Source of the DNA: Adiantum capillus-veneris
Lineage: Eukaryota > Streptophyta > Polypodiopsida > Polypodiales > Pteridaceae
Reading direction: 5' to 3'
Assembly: GCA_014529385.2 (NCBI GenBank)
Contig: CM043953.1
Span: forward strand, 110,552,549 to 110,616,548
DNA: 64,000 bases
The notes beneath the pieces are model-generated. The model was not told the origin of the DNA, did not search any database, and saw only the letters and a program-made list of their open reading frames with translations. The translations under genes and the position numbers were made by a program. Positions 10,560 through 19,490 of this stretch are shown piece after piece. Positions within the stretch are counted from its first letter, which is position 1; every line of letters begins with the position of its first letter.

Positions 10560-11830
10560 CTCCCCAATGCTTGAAAACAAAAATTTTGCATTCCAGACAT
10601 CATACATGTATGATGTTTGGCTGACATTTTTACACATGCAAATGGTAATTTCTCCGCACCAATCTCTTCAATATGTTCATCATAGCTCACATACCAGTCT
10701 CTTCAATATGTTCATCACAGCTCACATACCATGGTAGTTTCATGCAAATTGGACCACATGAAGCTAACAATTAGCTAAAAACCAAAGAGTTAAAGTCCTT
10801 GGGCACGATATGGTCTTATCCATAGAAAGAATACTCTAAACTCATAGAAACTTGACACAAGGCATGCACCTAGCATAAACATCATACCCCAATGCTCATA
10901 TATCAATTTCACAAGAGTAGACATCATACACATATGATGTCTAGACATGTTATAAAGAGGTGCTATCAGCATTTTGAGTATCCAGAATTCAATGTCATGG
11001 CATATATAATCTTTATACCAAGTTGGGGCATGATTGGACATGTTTTGGTCATCATACAGTTCATTTTACAAATCAAAGAGTCTGAAACACCTTCTATGGT
11101 CTAGGGGACATGAATCCTCATCCAAATTCATTTCTCAACATATCAGTCTAATGCACACATCATGAGCTAGATGTACGCCAAGTTTGAGCCAAAAAAGCCA
11201 ATCTAGACATCATACGCGTATGATGTCTAGACCCCTGAAATTGAGAATCTACATTGTTTTTGAGATCTCCATTACATTTATCACATTTTTATTTGTTTGC
11301 CAACCAATTATCATCATATTTGGGCATTCTTAGACCCATTTTTATCCATATTGCAAAAAACAAAGCGTACAAATCCCATTCTTGGCTTATGACATCCAAA
11401 TACAAGCTCAATTTCACATCTAATGTTATAGGCACCACCCACATGCTATGGACATCCTACCCTATGATTTTCCAGCTATTAGCATAAAAAAGACATCATA
11501 CGTGTATGATGTCCCAAAGTGGCAAATTGTCGATATGTAGAGGTGTTGGCCTACCCAATGTTCTCATCTTATGCCCATGAGTCCCCACACCAAGTTTCAA
11601 GCCATTTAAACCTCATCTACCAAATACACCCAATGCTCCATTTTAGAGAGAGATGGAGCTTATAAGCCAAAATATTGCTCATTACTTGTTCAAACCACAT
11701 TCCAGGCATATATGTGTGATGTACAAGCTATAAGCTATGCTTATGTCAAGTTTCACCTCGTTCAGAGCACATAGACATCATATGTGTATGATGTCTAACG
11801 TCATAAAATGAGCACCCAAATTCACTTTTG
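10560..11830. repeat. Satellite array 1: ~285-bp units with a conserved palindrome
   Basis: Five copies of a 24-bp near-palindrome (half-site AGACATCATACG followed by its reverse complement) start at 10,595, 10,919, 11,205, 11,491 and 11,773. A weaker form lies at ~11,703. Starts are 324, 286, 286 and 282 bp apart. The sequence between palindromes is strongly diverged between units, with only short shared words such as CAAGTTT, while the palindrome is almost unchanged. The copy at 11,205 is perfect and extends to 30 bp (TCTAGA at both ends). Smaller features include a 36-bp tandem duplication at 10,662-10,733. Confidence 0.7.
10662..10733. repeat. Tandem duplication, two ~36-bp copies
   Basis: The word CTCTTCAATATGTTCATCA followed by a GCTCACATACCA block is repeated head to tail with one or two differences. 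It lies inside the first unit of satellite array 1 and explains why that unit is about 38 bp longer than the others. Confidence 0.75.
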
Positions 11831-11929
11831 TCAACTTGCACAGCATCCTTAGGCCCTAATTAGCTTGTGATTCAATTTTGAAATCATTTGGATAGCTAGA
11901 AGCTGATAAATTGCCAAATTTAGTAGAAG

Positions 11930-12800
11930 ACAGTAACTTTTGGACTTGGAGAGCGTAGGATCAATGGAAGCCGGCAAGTCACCAATAAAGAAGAAAAGGC
12001 TCGCCTTGAAAGATATCATAGTAGCAATTGAGCACTTCACCATTCCACCTGAGACTCTAAAGCCAACTAAAGTGTGGATGGATGAAGCTGCTCTAGAAGT
12101 TGAAGGCATAAGCTATAGTAAGGGACATTTAGAGATCCACAAGGCAGCACTGTGGACATGCCAATGATTCCAAGAGAAATTAATGAATATGCTAGCAAAG
12201 AGGGCATCCTCAACCACTTAGAAAGATTGGACCTACATGGATTTTTCACATCAGTGCCAAAAGGAGTCAATTTCCAAAGAATTTATGAGCTGACCGTTAC
12301 AATCAAGAAAGACGGCACGGCAATCCTCACCACACTTTAGAGGGAAAGCAAAGAAGTTCCAATTACACCACAAAGCATTGCCAATGCTTTGGGACTGCAC
12401 AATGAAGGTGGCTCCGTCCGAGAAAGAAGAGACAAAGTAAAGGTATATTCTCAAAAGAAGACCGGCCAAACTTTTGAAGACCTAGTGGACCCAAGAGCAA
12501 ATCGGAATATGCAAGTTGTACAACCAATTTCTCCATGTCTGCAATAAGTGGCCACAAAAGTACATGACCCCGCCTCTCACCATTGCCACCACTTTCACTT
12601 GGCATCAGGCAGCAGTGTACCAAAGGATGTGAATTACACCCATTATATACATGAGCAGGTAGTGGCCTTGGGGACTGATAAGCCCAAATAACGTCGGTGG
12701 AACAGAGATATTGACCATATTGGAGCAAGAGGAAAGTGGCCAGACCCACCCACACAGAATGAGTGGTTGAGATTAAAAGAAGATATAGAAGATGAACCTT
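11930..12800 (+). pseudogene. Athila/plant-transposon ORF-like relic
   Basis: Readable wording includes KEGILNHLERLDLHGFF, FQRIYELTVTI and ITPQSIANALGLHNEGG. The order (a helical block with W/F-G-F-F, then an L-T block, then I-x-x-A-L-G-L-x-x-x-G-G) resembles the ORF of Athila-type elements and the related 'putative plant transposon protein' family. No pol domain accompanies it. The element it came from is not delimited; it may be an old gag relic of a Gypsy element. It carries a few interruptions. Family assignment is from memory of motif order and is tentative. Confidence 0.35.
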
Positions 12801-12859
12801 CTATAGCAGTAACACCACCTTGAAGGAGAGGAGTTGGGAGCACAGTGGAAGAGGAAGAG

Positions 12860-12890
12860 GAATACACACGCACACTCACACACACACCAC
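12860..12890. repeat. AC-rich microsatellite
   Basis: Imperfect run of CACA with CG and CT interruptions, inside or next to the Copia 3' end. Confidence 0.7.
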
Positions 12891-12899
12891 CATAGCCAC

Positions 12900-13090
12900 A
12901 CAGACAGGTTGGAGGGGGAGAGCCAACACAGACTGTGTGCCCCTTTTCTTTCTTCTCTATCTTATGCATAAGGCACAATACACATTGTACTTAGTGTTAG
13001 TGGCTCACACAAGTGTATAGCTGTACACTTAGGGTTAGTAGCAATTGGTGATGGGCGGTTGGCCACATGACCATTAGACCTAACATTCTC
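12900..13090 (-). repeat. Copia 3' LTR, start only
   Basis: On the minus strand TGTTAGGTCTAATGG follows a polypurine-like tract. The LTR end is not identified because no second copy is present. Confidence 0.4.
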
Positions 13091-13379
13091 CCACTTGATG
13101 GCCAATGTGGGAGACCATAATAATGGAAGAGAACCACTCTTCACCCAATGCCCATCAACGCACGACAGTGCTGAAACTGACGGCGGCTGGAGAGACTTTT
13201 AGTGAGTGCATCCACTGTGTTCTCTGATGTAGGAATCTTCACTAAATCAAGGCTCTTGTTTGCCAAGCATTCATGGCTTAAGTGAGCGTACATCAAATGT
13301 GTTTCATTCTAGAATGAAACACTGGATTGTTAGCCAAGGCAATAGCACTCTGACTGTCACAATGAAGAACTTGTGTACG

Positions 13380-14260
13380 CTACTCTAATCTAAGATCTTT
13401 CACTAAGAGAGCAAGCCAAATAGCTTCTTTGCATGCCTCACTCAATGCAACATACTTTGCCTCTGTGGTAGAAATGGCTATACAGTCTTGAAGAACGGAT
13501 CTCCAACAAATAGCAGAACCAACAAATGTGTAAATCCAACCGGTTGTTGATTTACAACTGTCAACACAACCTGCATAATCAATGTCTACAAATCCCTGAA
13601 TGGATGACTCTCCACGACCATAGCATAATTGTCTGCTTGCAGTGCCACTCAGGTATCTGAGAATCGACTTGACAGCTCCCAATGCTTTTTACCAGGGTTA
13701 GACATAAATATGATGACAACTCCCATTGCATGTGCAATGTCGGGTCTTGTAGCCATCATGGCATACATGAGACTACCACAAGTTGAAGCATAAGGAACCT
13801 TAGCCATTGCAGCTTTTTTCTCAGCAGATTTGGGACAATTGTTCTTGCTAAGTTTCAAATATGCAGGCAATGGAGTACTCAAAGCCTTCCCCTTTTGCAT
13901 GTTGAAACAATCATGAACCTTGTGCACATACTCTTTTTTGAGAAAGGTACAACAACCTCTTCTTACGGTCACGAGTAATGCGCATACCCAAAATGTGATT
14001 GGATTCACCCAAATCTTTCATGTAAAATTGACTTTTTAGCTTGGTCTTCAAGTCAGCATTGTCCTTCTTAGAATGACCAGCAAAGCATGTCATCTACATA
14101 AAGGATAAGCATAATAAGCTGTCCATTGGGTTGTCTTTCCACGTAAATACATGGATCCTCATTACTACAGTTATAGCCTAGGAAACACATAAATTCATCA
14201 AACTTTTGATACCATTGTCTGGATGATTGCTTCAAACCATAGAGACTTTTCAAAAGCTTA
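13380..14260 (-). pseudogene. Copia RT C-terminal part and RNase H relic
   Basis: Coding relic of the Copia remnant. The YVDD catalytic box of RT and the DIDYAGCVDSCKSTTGW and TTEAKYVALSEA blocks of RNase H are typical plant Copia wording. The product would have been the C-terminal part of the Copia polyprotein. Kept in at least four readable pieces, so inactive. Confidence 0.85.
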
Positions 14261-14264
14261 CATA

Positions 14265-14730
14265 TCTTTCACTATGCCTCTCTCATGCTTCTTGTGATTT
14301 CTAATGATGCTTCAATTAGCTAGATCGTAACTAATTAGTGGTTAATTCCTCTCTAATCTTGTGTGATTGCCCTCTCTTGCTTATGTGTGCATGTAGGTTT
14401 GATTGGAGTGTGGTGTTTGATAGATCTATGTGTCTGTGCTTGCTATTAGTGTGTTGCATGATAGGATTAGTGTTGTGTGCATCTTGCAATCGTTAGTGTG
14501 TGTGATTGGGTTGATTGAAGGTGAAGAGAAGTGGATGTGGAGATCACCCATCATTGTGTTTTAGCTCCTCCATAGGCCGAGAAGCTCACCTCGTAGAGTC
14601 AACCATTCGTGTTTCCATGATTAGCTCACTAATCATGTGAGTGTTTCCATGCCCTAGCTGGGTAGCCCATCCCTCTGGATTGATAATTTTGTTGGTCATT
14701 GGAGCTATGCAACGATGGAAACCCTCAACA
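14265..14730 (+). repeat. H 5' LTR, 3' half only
   Basis: About 93% identical to the right half of the LTR at 39,508-40,431. Ends ACCCTCAACA, directly followed by the primer-site-like sequence. Its left part is lost; the join with the Copia remnant is at about 14,264. Confidence 0.85.
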
Positions 14731-14749
14731 TTTGCCACCGTTGCTAGGG
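14731..14749 (+). other. H primer binding site, tRNA-Asp type (diverged)
   Basis: TTGCCACCGTTGCTAGGGA follows the LTR end. The 3' end of plant tRNA-Asp(GTC), read as its complement, is TGGCGCCGTTGCCGGGGA; I count about four mismatches. This primer type is common in plant Tat/Athila-lineage Gypsy elements. Confidence 0.65.
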
Positions 14750-15099
14750 ACGATGGCCTATGCTGGTGTAATTGTGGCATAATTGGATGGTTTCCTCACT
14801 AATCTCACTTGTGTGTTTATGTTTTTGTGGATTTTGGATGTGTGTGCATGAAGCAATGTATTCATAATTCCCTAATTTTTCACCTTATCTTGCCAATTGT
14901 GTGTTTATACACTCTAATTTCACACTAACCCCTTGCTAATTTGACTAATTTTTCTAACTTACACACTAATTTTCTACGAAGGATTCGAGCTTTCAACAAT
15001 CAATCGATCTTCATTGGAAAGGTAATCAAGGTGGTATTCTCAACCTCCTTAGAATCTAAAGATGTTAGAATTGTATAGAGACTCCACCATGATACAATG
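14750..15099 (+). other. H untranslated leader, left part
   Basis: AT-rich leader without a coding signal. It ends in CAATG at 15,095-15,099, which is the target duplication of element B. The leader continues at 30,910. Confidence 0.6.
15095..15099. repeat. Target site duplication of B (left), CAATG
   Basis: CAATG directly precedes the TG of LTR-A copy 1. The same five bases follow the CA of LTR-A copy 2 at 30,910-30,914. This proves a single insertion of B into H. Confidence 0.8.
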
Positions 15100-16345
15100 T
15101 GTAACATTTAATGGACTAGTAACTTTTGTGTAGCGGAAAATAGCATGAACATAGTGAGCATTTCATTAGAATAGATTCCTAATGAGAATAACAAGAGTGC
15201 TTGGGTGGAGAGAGCAACAAAAAGCATAACACCTAGTTAGATACCATGAACAATACTTCAAAAGAAAGAGAAATCAAGCAATTGACAACAGTTGAGGACC
15301 GGATTTGCATGGAGCCGGTCCCCCCTCCAAAAGGCTTTGTATTATGGTTTCTCCCATCAAGAGAGACGTTTGACAATACAATTCTTTATGTTCCTTCAAT
15401 ACTAGCTAGTGCCATGAAGATGGAAACTTCAAGCACTAAGCAAACACTTATCAAACACAACATCAATTCCCTCACGGTCTCAGACCCAAGACCTCACACA
15501 CCTTCGAAGATGGTGAGAGCTAGCGGGTATGAGAGAGTAGATTGAGAGGAAGAAGGAGTAGTCTTATGAGAAAGATATACATCTACTCCCATAATCACTC
15601 ATTTTAGCATAGCTTAGTTTAGTAATATCATGGAAGAGGAGATGAGCATGCATTGAAGCTTGGCTCTTGGTTGAATTTGCATCACAAAGCCAAGAGTTGT
15701 TGGTGTAGGCCTCCCTTCTCACAAGCTTGGAGTAGGTGGTAAGCTTTCCATTAAAGCTTGAGAAGGAGAGAGAGAGTCTTCTTGCTTCACACATTGATTG
15801 TGTGAGTGTGTGAGTGAATAATTTCTTTGAAAAATCAGCCCCCTCTCTCTCTCTTGGTCGACCCCCCTTGCTAATTCCTCGTCCTCACACCTCATTGGAC
15901 CTCCCTAGGCCTAGCCAATGGAAAATAAGCAGCATAACTTATAGTCTTCTGACATGTGTCCCCCTTTTCCCTTTTGTGAGAGATTTAGGTAATTACTTAA
16001 TTCAACTAAACTCTCATTGGACCCCTTTGCCTCCTGGCCAATAGGAATCAGGAAAGCCATTGGGCTATTGAATGCTCATTGGACCCCTTGGGAGACTGTC
16101 CAATAGTCTTCTAGAGAGCTTAATTCTTATTGGTTCTTTTATAAGTGTTTTTCAAGTAATTAAACTAGATTTACTCTAGCTTAATTCTCATTGGTCCACC
16201 TCCAAATCCAATAGAAATTGAGTACACCTTGTGGACATCTAGGCTAGGGAGCTGACATGTGTCCCTCATTCCCTTTGTGTAAAAGAAGCTTGTGTGTGTG
16301 TGTGTGTGTGTGTGTGTGAGTTTCTCTCTCATCTCCTACTTCTAG
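15100..16345 (-). repeat. LTR-A copy 1 (B 3' LTR, partial)
   Basis: Matches LTR-A copy 2 from its TGTAACATTTAATGG end up to ~16,345, where similarity stops within the word CTACTTCTAG and integrase of fragment F begins. It contains a (TG)n run at 16,290-16,319. On the plus strand, antisense to the LTR, an open stretch of 99 codons (15,246-15,545) begins in a conserved region (TTVEDRICMEPVPPP). Confidence 0.85.
16290..16319. repeat. (TG)n microsatellite in LTR-A copy 1
   Basis: About 15 TG units. The same place in copy 2 (~30,513-30,530) has far fewer, so the tract has expanded in copy 1. Confidence 0.9.
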
Positions 16346-16354
16346 TACTCTCTT

Positions 16355-17630
16355 ATGGGAGGATGTCTTTACTACAGACATAGAATCTGTGTACCAAGAG
16401 ACCCAGATCTAAAGAAGGCTATTCTGTATGAAGCACACGATAGCCCTACATCTGGACATCCAGTCTATGCTAAGACTCTTCATGCTGTCAGAAGGAGTTA
16501 TTTTTGGTCTGGAATGAAAGGAGACATACTTCGCTATGTGAGGCAATGTCTTTCTTGTCAGCGGATAAAAGCCGAAAGGATCAAGTTACCAGGGCAACTT
16601 CAACCTCTTGACATACCCCAGATGAAATGGGAATGCATCAGTATGGATTTTGTTATAGTATTACCTTCTACAGGAGGTAATGATTCTATTTTCGTGGTTG
16701 TTGATATGCTCACGAAAGTGGCTCATCTAATACCCGCAAAGACAACCTTTACTACTTCAGATATTAGCCGGGTATTCATCAAGGAAATTTTTAGGCTACA
16801 TGGTCTACCCAAGCGTATCGTCAATGATAGAGATGCCAAGTTTACATTGAAATTTTGGACTTCTCTTTTCCAATCTATTGGGTCACAATTAGCCTTCAGC
16901 ACAGCGTATCATCCACAGACAGATGGACAAACTAAAAGGGTTAATCAAGTCATTGAGGACATTCTCAGAGCCTATTGTTTGCAAGAACCAAAGAAGTGGT
17001 TGCAATATCTACCTTTGGTGGAGTATGCTTATAATTCTTCCGAGCACAGAAACATTGGAATGTCACCCTTCAAAGCTCTTTATGGACAGGACTGTTTAGC
17101 ACCACTGAACTTCTCAGATCCAACCATCAGGGTAGAAGCCTCTAGAAAGATGCTAGAAGATATGGAAGCTCATACTAGAGCTATTCGCCAAGACATTCAG
17201 GCAGCTCAGGATAGACAGAAGCACTATGCAGATAAGAACCGTTCGGAAAGAACTTTCAAAGAAGGGGATATAGGAAGATATAAGAAGCTTAGCCCAAGGT
17301 ATTGTGGACCATTCGAGATCGTTAAGGTTGTGAGTGATCAGGACTACAAGCTAAAGTTACCTGCAAACTTGAAGGTTCATGATGTATTCCATGTCAGCGT
17401 AGTCAAACCCTATATTCCTAATCCTGATCAATTCTTGGACTCAGATCAGATAGTTATGCCAGCACAAGGAGTTCTCGAGCTCCAACCTGACTACGTACTT
17501 GTAACAAGGGAAAGGAAGTTACGCAACAGAACTATCATGGAGCATCTAATAAAGTGGAAGGATTACCCTGAAGAAGATGCAACTTAGGAGGACGAATCAA
17601 CGCTCATAAAAGATTACCCACACACATTCT
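16355..17630 (+). pseudogene. F integrase with C-terminal chromodomain
   Basis: The N-terminal zinc finger is readable as an H-x3-H / C-x2-C pattern (HDSPTSGH at ~16,438; CLSCQRIKAER at ~16,549). The DDE core follows: ISMDFVIVLPSTGGNDSIFVVVDMLTK is split into clear blocks, with VNDRDAKFTLKFW and AYHPQTDGQT at 16,815-16,930, then the Glu block near 16,955 (VIEDILRAY). A GPFEIVKVV block is followed by the chromodomain end (LRNRTIMEHLIKWKDYPEED, ~17,517-17,580). In this family the chromodomain guides insertion to chromatin with histone marks. About 410 codons are open, close to the usual integrase length. Confidence 0.85.
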
Positions 17631-17657
17631 TGAGATGAGGACATCTCAAATTTTTCA

Positions 17658-17669
17658 CGTTGGGGAGGT
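17658..17669 (+). other. F polypurine tract
   Basis: GTTGGGGAGGT directly before the TGTAAGG start of LTR-D. Position and composition fit a plus-strand primer. Confidence 0.55.
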
Positions 17670-18309
17670 TGTAAGGTCTCTGACCCGACCCAAAAAGAGC
17701 ACCATTGTACCATGAAATGAACATAAGGGAAAAAGTTACTATTTTTAGTAGTTTTCCAAATTCTGTCAGTGCCATGATGTTTAGAATGTTTTAAAGCTTC
17801 GAAATGTGAAATAAAATCATTTTTGTAAAAAAATTCCAAAAATAGTAAGATTTTGGTCACCCGACCCGTCCAGTTTTGACCCTCTCAAAAAACTGCACCC
17901 GTACCCCGAATTTTTAAAAAAATGCATTTTCGAACCCCGGGGGCTGCTAAATATGGCAGTACTCGGACCAGTACGCCTTAGTTAGAGCTTAGTATAGCAA
18001 TTTACGGCATTAAATTCCGACTCGTATGGGTCATTTAAGCCTAAAACCAATTTTTCCTAAAGTTGTGCGGGGAGGCACCGATGCTCGAGGCTGTGTGGGA
18101 GCAGGTTCCAGGCCACTCTGAGCCAGCGTTAGCAGCTAGGGGGCGCCCTCTTGCCTTGTGGGAGTTGTAGGAGAGTTTCCAAGTTAGAGAGTGGGTGTGA
18201 GAGCCAATTAAACTAGCCAACTGGACACTTGGTGGGTAGGTAACTAGACTTGCCAATGCATGGAGGGAGTGCTCACTCAGATGCTTATAGCAACCCAGGT
18301 CGATTTTCA

Positions 18310-18330
18310 GCCTTGATGAGCCTATTTAAA
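18310..18330 (+). promoter_or_regulatory. LTR-D TATA-like box
   Basis: CCTATTTAAAGG at ~18,316-18,327 sits where the U3 promoter of an LTR is expected and is conserved in both U3 units of the inverted LTR-D copy (near 53,728 and 54,570). Confidence 0.45.
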
Positions 18331-19210
18331 GGTGTGCTCACACACACACACACACACATGCTCACACGCACCTTGGGGAGGTGCTGCCGGCTCACACAGT
18401 TTTTGAAGGAGAAGCAAAGGAGGGAAGTGCTGTCGAATTCTCGTCTTGAGAACTCATTTGGATCAAAAAATTGAGAGGATTTTCAGCCCCTAAACACGGT
18501 AATCATGATTTAATTTATGCTCATTTGTAAACCTCTTCATCATTCTCTTAAAATTCTCATCTACTATGCTTAATCTTAGCTATAATTCCCAATAGTTGTA
18601 CTCTAAATCTCCATAGCTATACTCCATTACATAACCATCATCCAAATAGCTAATTATGCAGCCATTCATCACTCTTAATCAATGATGAATACTAGATTAG
18701 AGGAGATTTCTCTCTCTAGGCAGCATAGTAATTAATTGACAAGCCGGTAATGATGTAGATTTGATCAAATTTATTCTTTTACCACACATTATTTGTGTAG
18801 CTAAGTTAGATTCATTTTTTTTTTCATACATTAAGATGTGATTAAGGTAAAATTAATCCATCATTAAGCCACTAAGAAGAGAATTTTCTCTCACCTATGT
18901 ATGCGGAAATTCTGCATCTTTCTAATTGCATTAGGAAAGTGATTGAACTTGCTTAATTCATCTCTCTTGTAACTTAATTAGTAAAATTCTGAATTTCTTA
19001 ATCATCTAAGCCAAGTGATTAACTTTAGAGCTGGTTCCCATAGGACAAGTAAAGTATTACCCATAAAATTACTAGGTCTCGAAGGAAAAATCTAACCCTC
19101 TTGCATAAGGAGGATTGTTCAATGATTCTAATCTGCCATTTGGATTGTTATGATGCTCTCGGACCTTAGCTCTTTTCTTCAAGTTTATCATTTCAAGTAG
19201 TAAGTATAAA

Positions 19211-19381
19211 ATGGCCCTGGTTAAGAGAACTCGCTTCGGTGGTGCCCACGACCGCGAGGCGGGAACGAGCAATGTCAATGGAAAAGGAAAAGCTCCCATG
19301 GACGAACAAGCACCGGCCATCTCACGAGCCATCGACAAAGAAATGGAAATGGTAGGTCACATTTTTATTCAAGTTGTTTAA
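19211..19381 (+). CDS. 56-codon ORF inside LTR-D copy 1
   Basis: Starts MALVKRTRFGG and is rich in Arg, Lys, Gly and Asp (DREAGTSNVNGKGKAP). It ends with EMEMVGHIFIQVV. A splice-donor-like GTAGGT lies at 19,352, before the stop. The second LTR-D copy keeps the same length and start, with 5 of 56 residues different. In the plus sense the ORF lies downstream of the TATA-like box, so an element transcript would contain it in its 5' part. It may be the first exon of the element's gag, or a captured host exon. No family is recognised. Confidence 0.45.
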   Translation: MALVKRTRFGGAHDREAGTSNVNGKGKAPMDEQAPAISRAIDKEMEMVGHIFIQVV

Positions 19382-19490
19382 TTTAACATTGCATACGATT
19401 AGTTAGGAAAGAACATATCCCCAAACATGTTGGAGAAATCCGACGGAAACCTCGGCATTTGAATTCAATTGTATGTTAAATTCTAAGTAG

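Larger units (their letters stand above)
12900..14264 (-). mobile_element. Copia retrotransposon remnant (RT end, RNase H, 3' end)
   Basis: Minus-strand Ty1/Copia relic. Readable blocks in order: KSLYGLKQSSRQWYQKFDEF and LYVDDML (RT palm and YVDD box) at 14,255-14,075; LGMRITRDR at ~13,980; PYASTCGSLMYAMMATRPDIA at ~13,790-13,730; and the RNase H blocks STTEAKYVALSEACKEAIWL at ~13,475-13,415. Downstream comes a polypurine-like AAGTGGGAG at ~13,092-13,100, then TGTTAGG, the probable start of the 3' LTR running towards ~12,900. The RT is cut at ~14,264, where the LTR of element H begins. A few interruptions; 5' half missing. Confidence 0.85.
16346..17669 (+). mobile_element. Chromovirus fragment F: integrase, chromodomain, 3' end
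   Basis: The 3' third of a Gypsy chromovirus. It starts just before the integrase zinc finger and ends with a purine tract (TTGGGGAGG) directly before LTR-D. The integrase reads almost uninterrupted, with about one break at its end, so it is the youngest-looking coding relic in the window. The 5' part of F and the U3 of LTR-A copy 1 are both missing at the junction at ~16,345. Confidence 0.85.

Noticed and set aside
10595-11796. CRISPR-like array
   Set aside because: The repeated word is palindromic and regularly spaced, but the spacing is ~285 bp, there are no cas genes, and the genome is a plant's.
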